Shown in pieces: positions 45,561-54,716 of a stretch of 64,000 nucleotides of DNA (positions are counted from its first letter, which is position 1; each line of letters starts with the position of its first letter). The notes under the pieces were generated by a model that worked only from the letters and a program-made list of their open reading frames with translations, made no database searches and had not been told where the DNA came from. The position numbers were made by a program, and so were the translations under genes. The stretch is from Burkholderia sp. (GTDB lineage Bacteria > Pseudomonadota > Gammaproteobacteria > Burkholderiales > Burkholderiaceae), in contig CP144361.1 of NCBI GenBank assembly GCA_040954445.1, forward strand, positions 1,240,001 through 1,304,000, written 5' to 3'.

Positions 45561-45592
45561 AAACCCGCTTGAGAGCTTGCTCAAGCGGGTTT
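45561..45592 (-). terminator. Rho-independent terminator after rpsU
   Basis: Perfect 13-bp stem AAACCCGCTTGAG / CTCAAGCGGGTTT with a 6-nt loop, followed on the minus strand by TTGTG after five T residues. It lies between rpsU and yqeY and could limit read-through into dnaG. Confidence 0.85.
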
Positions 45593-45687
45593 GCTCGAAT
45601 TCGGCATCGACAGCCCGCTGCGTAGGATTACCTGCGCGCCGCCTGACCGAACTGTGGCACCTGAGATGTGGCGGTGGGTGACGAAGC
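45593..45687. other. Spacer between rpsU remnant and its terminator
   Basis: Under 100 bp with no gene recognised; it is ordinary 3' leader of the decayed rpsU. Confidence 0.4.
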
Positions 45688-45900
45688 GCGGTGTAGTAGA
45701 GCTGCTACGGCAGTGTCTGGCTGTGGATGCGCTCTGCCGCTTCACTACGGCTACTTTCTTGCGCTTGCGCTCGACCGTCGACTTTCGTAGAACTCGCGTG
45801 CGCGAAGTTCAGTCAGCAGACCATTCTTCTCGATCGTCCTCTTGAAGCGAGGCATCGCGATTTCGAAAAGCCTGTTTTCTTTAACGCGAATGATCGTCAT
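45688..45900 (-). pseudogene. rpsU: 30S ribosomal protein S21, decayed
   Basis: The minus-strand ATG at 45900 opens [19 protein letters not shown], then [20 protein letters not shown], a good S21 N-terminus. One base is then missing (GAAAGTCGACG where GAAAAGCCGACG-type sequence is expected) and the rest continues in another frame as [15 protein letters not shown] second deletion follows, then ERIHSQTLP, then TAG where Lys is usual, then QLY. Three lesions in about 210 bp mean it cannot make S21. Burkholderia usually carries several rpsU paralogues, which would make this copy dispensable. Confidence 0.85.
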
Positions 45901-46012
45901 GCCCCGTCCCTAAAAAGGGAAATTATGCAAAAAAGATCTTTAAGTATAGCAGACCCGTTGCATAAAGGCACTAAAGGCCGTTTACATTCGCCGTTTACAT
46001 TCTTGCGAGCGG
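45901..46012 (-). promoter_or_regulatory. Putative promoter region of the rpsU-dnaG-rpoD operon
   Basis: On the minus strand a good -10 hexamer TATACT lies at about 45946-45951, roughly 46 nt before the rpsU ATG, with a weak -35. A small CCCTAAAAAGGG hairpin lies between. The assignment is by eye only. Confidence 0.4.
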
Positions 46013-46089
46013 AGCGTTGTTGCACAAATGGAGCGAGATCCGTTGCGCGTAAAAGTCAACAGATCTCACTCCATTTGTGCAACAACGCT
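46013..46089. mobile_element. Palindromic derivative of the IS left end (77 bp)
   Basis: Two 33-bp IS left ends face each other (AGCGTTGTTGCACAAATGGA on the left and its complement on the right) with an 11-bp centre CGCGTAAAAGT and two mismatches. The junction falls at CCGTTG/CAACGG, an inverted repeat present in every normal IS left end. It is unlike the other four palindromes, which are built from the right end. Confidence 0.88.
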
Positions 46090-46321
46090 ACATGACGGCT
46101 CGATGCGCTGGATGGCCACGGCTTCCTGGAAGCGGGAAAACGCTTCCGCAAGCTCGATGATTGTGTCAACGATCTCTGGATACTCGCTGCTGCGCTACAC
46201 CGCGCGCTCGAAAAACGCGTTGACCATGATAGCAAGTCTAGCTAAAATTTTAAATTTTGCCGTCCAAACCTTCAACTACAAATGGGATTCTTCCAGAAAG
46301 AAGAAAAATACTTTGGCTCTC
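46090..46321. other. Stretch with an unrecognised ORF tail
   Basis: A plus-strand frame at 46099-46245 reads LDALDGHGFLEAGKRFRKLD then DCVNDLWILAAALHRALEKRV and ends at TAA. It looks like a genuine protein C-terminus but lacks a start, cut by the palindrome; I do not recognise it. The remainder is AT-rich and non-coding. Confidence 0.4.
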
Positions 46322-46782
46322 TCAGACTAGCTCGGCCGATAGTGCGGCACGCAGGCTGGCCTGAATTCCGCCCTCGCGTGAACGGCTCTGGAGCCAGATC
46401 AGGCCGCCCTTTTTCAGCGACCAGCTGTCGTTGCTGCAGGACAGTAGGCGCGCTACGACCGCGCCGAGCGTTGGCTGGTGGCCAACCAATACTACCGTGG
46501 GTGCGATGCCCTCGGGCCAGCCGGCGGCAGCTAGTACCTCGACCACGCCGCCCCCCCCGGTGCTAGCTCGCGCACGGTGCGGTATTGGTCGGTCAGCGTC
46601 TCGACTGTCTGCATGGTGCGCGCGGTCGGGCTGGCGAGGATCACCGCACTGCTCTCGAGCCGCAGCTTGAGCCATTTCGCGATCGCCTGCGCGTCGCGGT
46701 GCCCGCGTGCGGTGAGCCGGCGGGCCAAGTCGCTGGTTGTATAGTCCTCAGCTTCGGCGTGACGCCACAGAATCAGGTGCAT
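46322..46782 (-). pseudogene. sixA: Phosphohistidine phosphatase SixA, frameshift in a G8 tract
   Basis: A histidine-phosphatase family protein that removes phosphate from histidine residues of phosphorelay proteins. MHLILWRHAEAEDYTTSDLA carries the catalytic RHAEAE, and ILASPTARTMQTVETL follows. After VRELAPGG the frame is lost at a run of eight C (46551-46558; G on the coding strand), and VVEVLAAAGWPEGIAPTVVL with VGHQPTLGAVVARLLSC continues in another frame to LRAALSAELV. AGGAGG lies 7-8 nt before the ATG. A homopolymer frameshift may be real, phase-variable or a sequencing error. tRNA-Pro lies upstream on the other strand. Confidence 0.85.
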
Positions 46783-46891
46783 CGTGATGCCTCCTCCCGG
46801 GGTTATCAAAGGATCATTCTAGTGCGGCTTCGACGAAATCTGCACGAGGGATTGACCCGCGTGTACCGATGTTGGACAATTTAAAATTAAT

Positions 46892-46968
46892 CGGAGCGTA
46901 GCGCAGCCTGGTAGCGCATCTGATTTGGGATCAGAGGGTCGTAGGTTCGAATCCTATCGCTCCGACCA
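46892..46968 (+). tRNA. tRNA-Pro (anticodon UGG)
   Basis: A complete 77-nt tRNA with CCA encoded. Acceptor CGGAGCG/CGCTCCG, anticodon arm CTGAT-TTTGGGA-TCAG giving TGG, T arm GTAGG-TTCGAAT-CCTAT. It reads CCA and other proline codons. Confidence 0.96.
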
Positions 46969-46984
46969 AGAAAATAGGCACTTA

Positions 46985-47011
46985 TTGATCAAAAATTCGT
47001 AATGTTAAAAC
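46985..47011. repeat. Half MITE cut by IS copy 19
   Basis: TA then TTGATCAAAAATTCGTAATG and TTAAAAC, the outer arm of a hairpin MITE, ends at IS copy 19, 16 bp after tRNA-Pro. Confidence 0.6.
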
Positions 47012-48133
47012 GGCGTTGTTGCATAAATCGAGTGTGAGGATGCAATAGCATCGACGGGCATAATTCAGGCGATACGAACGGATTGCGGACGAGCGAGGTC
47101 CGCCATGCGGTTGATGACGCCGCGGCGAACGGCGACCTCGGTCGCCTGCGCGTCGATGTGACGCGCCCAGAGACAGTGACCGGTGAGGGTCTTGAACCGA
47201 TACATCGCATTCTCGGCAAGCGATCGCCGGTGGTAGCCACTGTGTTGCTTCCATTCTCGACGACCGTCACGGGCAATTGCATCAACCGCGCCATTACGCC
47301 ACGCCGCACCGGGCATATCCGCTGGCCAATGAGCGGCACCCTCGCGTGGCGGAATCGAAGGAATAGCACTGCGTGCAGCCATGGCCGCATGGCATGGCTT
47401 GGTGTCGTAGGCACCGTCACCGCCAATGACATCGATTTGTTCTTCGCGTGGAATCTGGTCGAGCAACTTGGCCAGAGCGTCACCGTCAGCCACATTCTGA
47501 TTCGTCATTAGCGCGGCATGCACTTGACCTGTATTCGCGTTGAGCGCGAGATGGACTTTACGCCACGTGCGCCGCTTCGAGTAGCCGTGCTGGCGCACCT
47601 TCCATTCACCTTCTCCATAGACCTTCAGACCGGTGCTGTCGACAACCAGATGGATCGGTTCATTGTCACGAAGGATCGGCAGTTCGACATCAAGCGTTTT
47701 TGCCCGGCGACAGAGCGTGGTGTAATTCGGCACCGGCAAGCTCGGGAAGGCCAAATCGCGCAGACTTTGGGTGAAACCTTGCAGGGCGCGCAAGGTCAGT
47801 CGATAGACGGTCTTCACGCCAAGTAATGCCTGAATCAGCGTATCGCCGTATACACACGGGCGACCACGTGTGGGTATGGCATCGGGCATTCTGGCAAGGA
47901 CGGCTTCATCTATCCATATTGTTACGTTCCCCCGGCTGATCAGGCCTTCATTATAGGCCGCCCAATTCCTGACACGGTAGCGTGCCTTCGGCTCACCTTT
48001 CTTGTGTATGTCCTTGCGCATTTTCTTGGCAAAAATTAGGCAGTTACTCTGGAATCTGACTTGATAGGAGGCTGGCCCCGCGACCATTGCGCGTAAACGT
48101 CAACGGATCTCGCTCGATTTATGCAACAATGCC
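47012..48133 (-). mobile_element. IS903-group copy 19, intact
   Basis: A 1122-bp copy joined directly to the truncated copy 20 on its far side. The left IS end is slightly changed (CAACAATGCC). No target duplication is present. Confidence 0.9.
47065..48021 (-). CDS. IS903-group transposase, intact
   Basis: 318 residues, catalytic set complete. It belongs to the GLISRG/CVYGDT subgroup with copies 6, 16 and 23; local variants are AAMAARSAIPS, HIDAQATEVAV and RRGVINRM. Confidence 0.89.
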   Translation of the reverse strand: MRKDIHKKGEPKARYRVRNWAAYNEGLISRGNVTIWIDEAVLARMPDAIPTRGRPCVYGDTLIQALLGVKTVYRLTLRALQGFTQSLRDLAFPSLPVPNYTTLCRRAKTLDVELPILRDNEPIHLVVDSTGLKVYGEGEWKVRQHGYSKRRTWRKVHLALNANTGQVHAALMTNQNVADGDALAKLLDQIPREEQIDVIGGDGAYDTKPCHAAMAARSAIPSIPPREGAAHWPADMPGAAWRNGAVDAIARDGRREWKQHSGYHRRSLAENAMYRFKTLTGHCLWARHIDAQATEVAVRRGVINRMADLARPQSVRIA

Positions 48134-48902
48134 CTGCGTGCAGCAATGGCCGCATGGCATGGCTTGGTGTCGTAGGCACCATCACCGCCGATGACATCGA
48201 TTTGTTCTTCGCGTGGAATCTGGTCGAGCAACTTGGCGAGAGCGTCACCGTCAGCCACATTCTGATTCGTCATTAGCGCGGCATGCACTTGACCCGTATT
48301 CGCGTTGAGCGCGAGATGGACTTTACGCCACGTGCGCCGCTTCGAGTAGCCGTGCTGGCACACCTTCCATTCACCTTCTCCATAGACCTTCAGACCGGTG
48401 CTGTCGACAACCAGATGGATTGGTTCATTGTCAGGAAGGATCGGCAGTTCGACAGCAAGCGTTTTTTTGCCCGGCGACAGAGCGTGGTGTAATTCGGCAC
48501 CGGCAAGCTCGGGAAGGCCAAATCGCGCAGACTTTGGGTGAAACCTTGCAGGGCGCGCAACGTTAGTCGATAGACGGTCTTCACGCCAAGTAATGTCTGA
48601 ATCAGCGTATCGCCGTATAGACACGGGCGACCACGTGTGGGTATGGCATCGGGTATTCTGGCAAGGACGGCTTCATCTATCCATATTGTTACGTTCCCCC
48701 GGTTGATCAGGCCTTCATATTATAGGCCGCCCAATTCCTGACACGGTAGCGTGCCTTCGGCTCACCTGTCTTGTGTATGTCCTTGCACATTTTCTTGGCA
48801 AAAAATAGGCAGTTACTCTGGAATCTGACTTGATAGGAGGCTGGCCCCACAACCGTTGCGCGTAAACGCCAACGGATCTCGCTCGATTTATGCAACAACG
48901 CC
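48134..48902 (-). mobile_element. IS903-group copy 20, right end missing
   Basis: It begins inside the transposase (CTGCGTGCAGCAATGG) and retains the left end. Extra bases (seven T at about 48463-48469, extra AT in TTCATATTATAGG) break the transposase. With copy 19 it forms a head-to-tail pair. Confidence 0.85.
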
Positions 48903-49102
48903 CATCCTGCTCCAAAAACATGAGCGGCGCTGCTTCACCGGGTTTGATGATCGGATCATCGCCATGTACGCCGGAAGCATGAGCCATGAGCGTGCGCAAG
49001 ATCCACGCGTTCCTGCCCGGGCGCACCTAAAAAATGTCGACGCCCGGGTCAGGGGGCGGGCGGCATGCCGACACGACTGGCCAAAGCTGGCGTATCGGGT
49101 GT
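48903..49102 (+). pseudogene. IS256-family transposase trace
   Basis: Within this gene-poor stretch, RRCFTGFDDRIIAMYAGSMS (about 48919-48980) and, one frame on, MSVRKIHAFLPGR resemble the N-terminal part of IS256-type transposases (FDDKIIAMYARGM-SVREI). Nothing else of the element is visible, and the rest of the stretch is non-coding. Confidence 0.5.
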
Positions 49103-49330
49103 TCAACGGCGGCGTATTAGGAAGGTGAAGATCTTGTCGTGCACCGACAATTCAAAGATGTTGTTACCTGTCTGTTTTGCGAACGCAGCGAAATCGCGTT
49201 GCGAACCTGGATCGGTTGCAAGGACCTTGAGAACCTGGCCGCTCTCCATGTCGGCGAGCGCCTTTTTCGCATGCAGGATCGGCAGCGGACAGTTAAGGCC
49301 GCGCGCATCCACTTGCTTGTGAACTTCCAT
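49103..49330 (-). CDS. tusA: Sulfurtransferase TusA family protein
   Basis: A complete 75-residue TusA/SirA-like protein. The sulfur-carrying cysteine is in the C-P-x-P motif of DARGLNCPLPILHAKKALAD. The alpha-beta sandwich continues with MESGQVLKVLATDPGSQRDF and ends in KIFTFLIRRR. Such proteins pass persulfide sulfur for tRNA 2-thiouridine or cofactor synthesis. The ATG at 49330 gives MEVHKQVDARG, close to the family start. It is flanked by an IS256 trace and non-coding DNA, so no pathway partner is visible. Confidence 0.9.
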   Translation of the reverse strand: MEVHKQVDARGLNCPLPILHAKKALADMESGQVLKVLATDPGSQRDFAAFAKQTGNNIFELSVHDKIFTFLIRRR

Positions 49331-49577
49331 CGACTTTCAACCTTCGAATGACGCGCTGGCAAGGCGTGAAGTAAAGCCAAGATTTCATCGCAGGCAGCCC
49401 GCTCGCGTGCCAGGCATGAGCGGACGAAGCCGGAGACTGGCCAATCTTTCGCAGCGCCCAGCGGCCCATTTCCAAGTGAAATGCAACAAAGTCACGCTAC
49501 CCCACCCAGGCCAGCTGACCTCCCGATCAGCTCACTGAAAATACGATTGCATAACGGGAAAAACTTGAGCGAAAATG
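49331..49577. other. Non-coding stretch upstream of tusA
   Basis: A 247-bp stretch. Minus-strand frames are open for 60 codons (for example MEMGRWALRKIGQSPASSAH), but none resembles a family I know. No promoter is assigned. Confidence 0.4.
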
Positions 49578-50708
49578 GGCGTTGTTGCATAAATCGAGTG
49601 TGAGGAGGCAATGGTATCGCGGGCATAATTTCAGGCGATACGAACGGATTGCGGACGAGCAAGGTTCCGCTCCCATGCGGTTGATTACGCCGACGCGAAC
49701 GGCAACCTCGGTCGCCTGCGAGTCAATGTGACGCGCCCAGAGACAGTGGCCGCTGAGGGTCTTGAACCGATACATCACATTCTCGGCAAGCGATCGCCGG
49801 TGGTATAGCCACTGTCTTTCTTCCATTCTCGACGACCGTCACGGGCAATTGCATCCACCGCGCCGTTACGCCACGCCGCACCGGGCGTATCCGCTGGCCA
49901 ATGAGCGGCACCCTCGCGTGGCGAAATCGAAGGAACAGCACTGCATCCAGCAATGGCTGCATGGCATGGCCTTGGTGTCGTAGTCACCGGCGCCGCCGAT
50001 GGCATCGATTTGTTTTTCGCGTGGAATCTGGTCGAGCAACTTGGCCAGAGTGTCACCGTCAGCCACATTCTGATGCGTCATTAGCGCGGCATGCACTTGA
50101 CCCGTATTCGCGTTGAGCGTGAGATAGACTTTACGCCACGTGCGCCGCTTCGAGTAGCCGTGCTGGCGCACCTTCCATCAACCTTCACCATAGCACCTTC
50201 AGACTGGTGCTGTCGACCACCAAATGGATCGGTTCGATGTCGCGAAGCATTGGCAGTTCGACATCAAGCGTTTTGCCCGGCGACAAAGCGTGGCGTAATT
50301 CGGCACCCGCAAGCTCGGGAAGGCCAGATCTCGCAGACTTTGGGTGAAACCTTGCAGGGCGCGCAACCTCAGTCGATAGAGGATCTTCACGCCAAATAAT
50401 ACCTGCATCAGCGTGTCGTCATATAGACGCGGGCGACCACGCGTGGGTATGGCGCCGGGTATTCTGGCAAGGACGGCTTCATCTATCCATATCGTCACGT
50501 TCCCCCGGTCGATCAGACCTGCATTATAGGCCACCCAATTCCTGACAAGGTCAGTCTGTCTTCGGTTCACCTGTTTTGTGTACGTCCTTGCGCATTTTCT
50601 TGTAAAAAATTAGCCAGTGACTCTGGAATCTGACTTGATAGGGCGGCTGGCCCCGCGACCGTTGCGCGTAAACGTCAACGGATCTCGCTCGATTTATGCA
50701 ACAACGCC
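49578..50708 (-). mobile_element. IS903-group copy 21, decayed
   Basis: A full-length copy (1131 bp) with many substitutions and indels; no target duplication. It is more divergent than the recent subgroup and lies between tusA and the helicase gene. Confidence 0.88.
49631..50595 (-). pseudogene. IS903-group transposase, multiple lesions
   Basis: The start context has MRKDVHKTGEPKTD followed by a frameshift at GTCAGTCTGTC. Further indels near 49670, 49803, 49971, 50192 and 50273 break the frame. Confidence 0.83.
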
Positions 50709-50790
50709 ACGCTATACATAACGCGCAAAACTGACGACTCCGGCACTTTGAAATTTCTATGCGTTGAGTATGCCCTGCAGGGCGCACCAA
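50709..50790. other. Short spacer before terminator
   Basis: No gene is recognised between IS copy 21 and the helicase terminator. Confidence 0.4.
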
Positions 50791-50823
50791 ATAAAACCGG
50801 TGCCGAAGCACCGGTTTTATTTT
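50791..50823. terminator. Bidirectional Rho-independent terminator
   Basis: Perfect stem AAAACCGGTGC / GCACCGGTTTT. On the minus strand the loop is TTCG closed by C-G, a stable UUCG tetraloop, and the stem is followed by TTTTATTTGG. It terminates the helicase transcript 28 bp after its stop codon and can work in both directions. Confidence 0.92.
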
Positions 50824-50851
50824 GCCAAGGGCGCACGCAAGACAGTTGCGC

Positions 50852-52375
50852 TTAGGCTGCTGAGTCGCGACGCGACCCGCGCGGGCCGTCGCTGCGGCGG
50901 TTGCCACCGCTCGGGGGCTGACCGCTCCAGCCGCTGCCATAGCTGCGACCGCCCTCGCGATTACCACCGCTGTAGTGGCCCTCACGGCTACCGCTCGGTT
51001 TTCCACCAAAACGTCGACCGCCATTGCCGCCGCCCGGACGGACGCGGCCCGGGCCATTGCGTGGCGGGGCCTTACGCGGCTCGAAGCCTTCGATCACGTT
51101 GACCGGAAGCGGCAAGCGCACGAAGCGTTCGATGCGCTTGAGGGTACCCTGTTCGGCGTGATGTACCAGGCTCACCGCGATACCCGAGCGACCGGCGCGA
51201 CCGGTACGACCGATCCGGTGCACGTAGTCCTCGACGAACTTTGGCAGGTCGTAGTTGAAGACGTGCGTGATGCCGGGGATGTCGATCCCGCGTGCGGCCA
51301 CGTCGGTGGCCACCAGCACGCGCACGCGGCGCTCGCGCAGCGCACGGATGGTGCGGTTGCGCGTGCCTTGCGGAAGGTCGCCGTGCAGCGCAGCCGATTC
51401 GAAACCAGCATCGGCCAGGCGGTCAGCCAGTTGATCGGCATCGATCTTAGTGGCCGTAAAGATAATCGCCTGGTCCAGCGCGTCGTCGCGCAGCAGGTGG
51501 TCGAGCAAGCGATCCTTGTGGTCGCGGTCGTCGACGTAATGGACCGTCTGGGCGATGTTGGTGCGCGTCTCCATCTTTTGGACAATCTCGATCCGCTCCG
51601 GATCTTTCAGTAGGCGGCTGGTCAGCGAGCCAATCTTGCCGTCTAGGGTGGCCGAAAACAGCATGGTCTGACGCGAGGCCGGAGTAGCCGCGACAATGGT
51701 CTCGATGTCGTCAATGAAGCCCATGTCGAGCATGCGATCAGCTTCGTCGAGCACCAGCATCTTCAGCTCGGACAGATCAATGCGGCCCCGCTCGAGGTGG
51801 TCGAGCAGGCGGCCCGGCGTGGCGATCAGGATTTCCGGGTTCTTCGCCAATAGCATCAGCTGCTGGCCATAGGCCACGCCGCCGAGGATACTGACCGTGC
51901 GCAGGCGACGTAGGTGCTTGCCGTAAATCGAGGCGGCGGTTGTCACCTGCATCGCCAGTTCACGCGTGGGGGTCAGCACCATCAGGCCCGGGCGAGCTAC
52001 CAGCTGCGGTCGTCGCTGGCGACGGTCGACCGATTGCGGCTCGCGAAGCTGTTGTGCCTGACTTGTCTGCAATTGCGCAAATCGCTCGATCGTGGGCAGC
52101 ATGAAGGCGGCCGTCTTGCCGGAGCCGGTCGGGCTCGACACCAGGAGGTCGCGACCCGCGATGCCGGCGGGGATTGCGCGCTGCTGGACCGGGGTCGGCT
52201 TCACGTAGCCGGCGGCCTGCAAGGCGGAAACGATCGCCGGCGACAGCCCGAGCGACGCGAAGCTCAGGCTGTCGCCGGGCTGCGCAGCCTCGGTGGGCGC
52301 GACCGCGGCGGCGCTCAGACCGAGTGTCTGGTCGGCAATCGCGTTAAGCGGATTTTTGGGTTGACTCGAAGTCAT
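50852..52375 (-). CDS. rhlE: DEAD-box ATP-dependent RNA helicase (RhlE type)
   Basis: A complete 507-residue RNA helicase. All core motifs are visible: Q motif region FASLGLSPAIVSALQAAGY with PTPVQQRAIP, motif I SSPTGSGKTAAF, Ia PTRELAMQV, Ib TPGRLLDHL, II VLDEADRMLDMGF, III FSATLDG, IV IIFTATK, V VATDVAARGIDIPG and VI HRIGRTGRAGRSG. The C-terminus is a Gly/Arg/Ser-rich tail (RPGGGNGGRRFGG, GHYSGGNREGGRSYGSGWSG) that probably binds RNA nonspecifically. Such enzymes remodel RNA in ribosome assembly and decay, often under cold stress. RhlE is the closest named type; the exact subgroup is uncertain. Confidence 0.93.
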   Translation of the reverse strand: MTSSQPKNPLNAIADQTLGLSAAAVAPTEAAQPGDSLSFASLGLSPAIVSALQAAGYVKPTPVQQRAIPAGIAGRDLLVSSPTGSGKTAAFMLPTIERFAQLQTSQAQQLREPQSVDRRQRRPQLVARPGLMVLTPTRELAMQVTTAASIYGKHLRRLRTVSILGGVAYGQQLMLLAKNPEILIATPGRLLDHLERGRIDLSELKMLVLDEADRMLDMGFIDDIETIVAATPASRQTMLFSATLDGKIGSLTSRLLKDPERIEIVQKMETRTNIAQTVHYVDDRDHKDRLLDHLLRDDALDQAIIFTATKIDADQLADRLADAGFESAALHGDLPQGTRNRTIRALRERRVRVLVATDVAARGIDIPGITHVFNYDLPKFVEDYVHRIGRTGRAGRSGIAVSLVHHAEQGTLKRIERFVRLPLPVNVIEGFEPRKAPPRNGPGRVRPGGGNGGRRFGGKPSGSREGHYSGGNREGGRSYGSGWSGQPPSGGNRRSDGPRGSRRDSAA

Positions 52376-52739
52376 ATCAATCCTTGAAACACGGTGGGTG
52401 AAACGTCAGCGCCAATCGTGCATGCCCAAGTTGACAATACATCGAGCAAATCGAGAACGTGACGGACGTTCGCGTTCGAGGAACGCAGACTCACTCATGG
52501 GTGCGTTAGAAGCTGTTTCGGGTGCGGAACATGGCGGGAAATCCGGAAGTCGGAATCCGCCGAACACGCTTGCCAAGCCCTGATACTTTGATGGCCGCGC
52601 AGGGCCCAGAGAGGCAGGAGAGGACAGGTTCTAAACTGGATTGGAGCGAAACGTACTAAGCAGCACATATCAGCTGAATAGCCAGCCCATATGCAACGCG
52701 AGGCTAATTATAGAGGGATTTGCTGCAGCGCGCCACTCC
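52376..52739. other. Upstream region of helicase gene
   Basis: A 364-bp region with no recognised gene. It should hold the helicase promoter and 5' leader on the minus strand. I see no clear riboswitch or regulator site. Confidence 0.45.
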
Positions 52740-52765
52740 TATTGATCTGCAATTCGTGATCAATA
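52740..52765. repeat. TA-flanked 22-bp mini-palindrome beside IS copy 22
   Basis: TA, TTGATCTGCAATTCGTGATC then AA, TA. It abuts the truncated 5' edge of IS copy 22, whose sequence begins in or right after the second TA. Confidence 0.72.
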
Positions 52766-53607
52766 GATAGATGAAGCCGTCCTTGCCAGAATGCCCGATG
52801 CCACGTGGTCGCCCGTGTGTATACGGCGATACGCTGATTCAGGCATTACTTGGCGTGAAGACCGTCTATCGACTGACCTTGCGCGCCCTGCAAGGTTTCA
52901 CCCAAAGTCTGCGCGATTTGGCCTTCCCGAGCTTGCCGGTGCCGAATTACACCACGCTCTGTCGCTGGGCAAAAACGCTTGATGTCGAACTGCCGATCCT
53001 TCGTGACAATGAACCGATCCATCTGGTTGTCGACAGCGCCGGTCTGAAGGTCTATGGAGAAGGTGAATGGAAGGTGCGCCAGCACGGCTACTCGAAGCGG
53101 CGCACGTGGCGTAAAGTCCATCTCGCGCTCAACGCGAATACAGGTCAAGTGCATGCCGCGCTAATGACGAATCAGAATGTGGCTGACGGTGACGCTCTGG
53201 CCAAGTTGCTCGACCAGATTCCACGCGAAGAACAAATCGATGTCATCGGCGGTGACGGTGCCTACGACACCAAGCCATGCCATGCGGCCATTGCTGCACG
53301 CAGTGCTATTCCTTCGATTCCGCCACGCGAGGGTGCCGCTCATTGGCCAGCGGATATGCCCGGTGCGGCGTGGCGTAATGGCGCGGTTGATGCAATTGCC
53401 CGTGACGGTCGTCGAGAATGGAAGCAACACAGTGGCTACCACCGGCGATCGCTTGCCGAGAATGCGATGTATCGGTTCAAGACCCTCACCGGCCACTGTC
53501 TCTGGGCGCGTCACATCGCCGCGCAGGCGACCGAGGTCGCCGTTCGCGTCGGCGTCATCAACCGCATGGCGGACCTCGCTCGTCCGCAATCCGTTCGTAT
53601 CGCCTGA
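52766..53607 (+). pseudogene. IS903-group transposase, N-terminus missing
   Basis: An open frame from an ATG at 52771 gives 278 residues with D128, D202 and the Y-R-E-K motif. The DNA-binding N-terminus is lost, and a 7-bp deletion at GATGCCACGTGGTCG shifts its remaining start (MKPSLPECPMPRGRP). Confidence 0.82.
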
Positions 53608-53661
53608 ATTATGCCCGTCCGATGCCATGGCGTCCTCACGCTCGATTTATGCAACAACGCC
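52766..53661 (+). mobile_element. IS903-group copy 22, 5'-truncated
   Basis: The first about 226 bp are missing; the copy starts at GATAGATGAAGCCGTCC and ends with a normal right end. It is nearly identical to the recent subgroup, so the truncation is recent. Confidence 0.88.
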
Positions 53662-53694
53662 TCTTGAAGCGCGAGCCTTTGCGTACCAGCGCTT
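53662..53694. other. Short spacer downstream of folP
   Basis: 33 bp between IS copy 22 and the folP stop. glmM, the usual next gene, is not present. Confidence 0.5.
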
Positions 53695-54609
53695 TTAGTC
53701 GCCGCGTAGCGGCCTACCTTGTCTCTCAGGCGGTGGCGCCGCGTCGCGCACGGCCCTCCAGATTTTCAAAGCCTCGACAGTGGCCGCCACGTCGTGTACG
53801 CGGATAATGGCGGCACCACGTTCGGCCGCGCAGACCGCAGCAGCTACGCTGGCCGCCACGCGCTCGACCGGCGGCTTGCCGATCAGCGCGCCGAGCATAG
53901 ATTTGCGCGATATGCTGGCGAGGATCGGATACGGGTGGCCGTCCGGGCGCAGCGGTGCCGTGTCAGGCAGGCACGCTAGCAAAGCGTAATTATGTTCGAT
54001 GGTGGCTTTGCCGAAGCCGAAGCCGGGATCAACGCTGATCCGCTGCGCGGGAATTCGGTTCGCAAGGCAGTCCGCGGCGCGCCCAGCCAAGAACGCCCGT
54101 ACCTCGGCCACCACGTCGAAATAGTCGGGCTCGCCGAGCTGCATGGTTCGCGGCTCGCCCAGCATGTGCATTATGCACAGCCCGCAATCGCCGTCTTTTA
54201 CAGCCTCGAGCGCGCCGGGCTGGCGAAAGCCCCAGATGTCATTGATCAGGTCCGCACCGGCAGCGAGCGTAGCGCGCATCACCTCGGGCTTGTAGGTATC
54301 GATCGACAGCGGCACGCGCATCGCCTGCAGCGCCTCGACCACCGGCACCACGCGCACGAGTTCCTCGTCGAGCGGCACCGACGGTGCGTTGGGCCGGGTC
54401 GATTCCCCGCCGATATCGAGCAGGTCGGCACCCTCGGCGAGCATTTGCTCGGCCCGCCGCAGTGCGGCGTCGCGCACAATATAACGACCGCCGTCGGAAA
54501 ACGAATCGGAAGTCACGTTAAGAATGCCCATCACCAGCGGTCGTTCGAAACTCAGCGTGAACCGACCGCATTGCAGTGACGCCGCAAAGATTGGTTGGGA
54601 AACGTTCAA
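53695..54609 (-). CDS. folP: Dihydropteroate synthase FolP
   Basis: A complete 304-residue TIM-barrel enzyme that condenses 6-hydroxymethyl-dihydropterin pyrophosphate with p-aminobenzoate in folate synthesis, the target of sulfonamides. Conserved loops are visible: MGILNVTSDSFSDGGRY, DLLDIGGESTRPNAPSV, PLSIDTYKPEVMRATLAAGAD then LINDIWGFR, CIMHMLGEPRTMQ, RISVDPGFGFGKATIEHN, LASISRKSMLGALIG and AAIIRVHDVAATVEAL. Ser/Arg positions of the pterin and phosphate sites are retained. The ATG at 54609 gives a plausible short N-terminus. Normal neighbours ftsH and glmM are missing, replaced by IS copies 22 and 23. Confidence 0.96.
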   Translation of the reverse strand: MNVSQPIFAASLQCGRFTLSFERPLVMGILNVTSDSFSDGGRYIVRDAALRRAEQMLAEGADLLDIGGESTRPNAPSVPLDEELVRVVPVVEALQAMRVPLSIDTYKPEVMRATLAAGADLINDIWGFRQPGALEAVKDGDCGLCIMHMLGEPRTMQLGEPDYFDVVAEVRAFLAGRAADCLANRIPAQRISVDPGFGFGKATIEHNYALLACLPDTAPLRPDGHPYPILASISRKSMLGALIGKPPVERVAASVAAAVCAAERGAAIIRVHDVAATVEALKIWRAVRDAAPPPERQGRPLRGD

Positions 54610-54716
54610 ATCGAATGATTCGGAAGCTAGGCAGTTTTAAGAGTGCAGTGCAACACACTGCTGATTCATGGGCTGAAGCTGGGTCGATGGGGTTGGCCAG
54701 GACCTGAGCAAGGATT

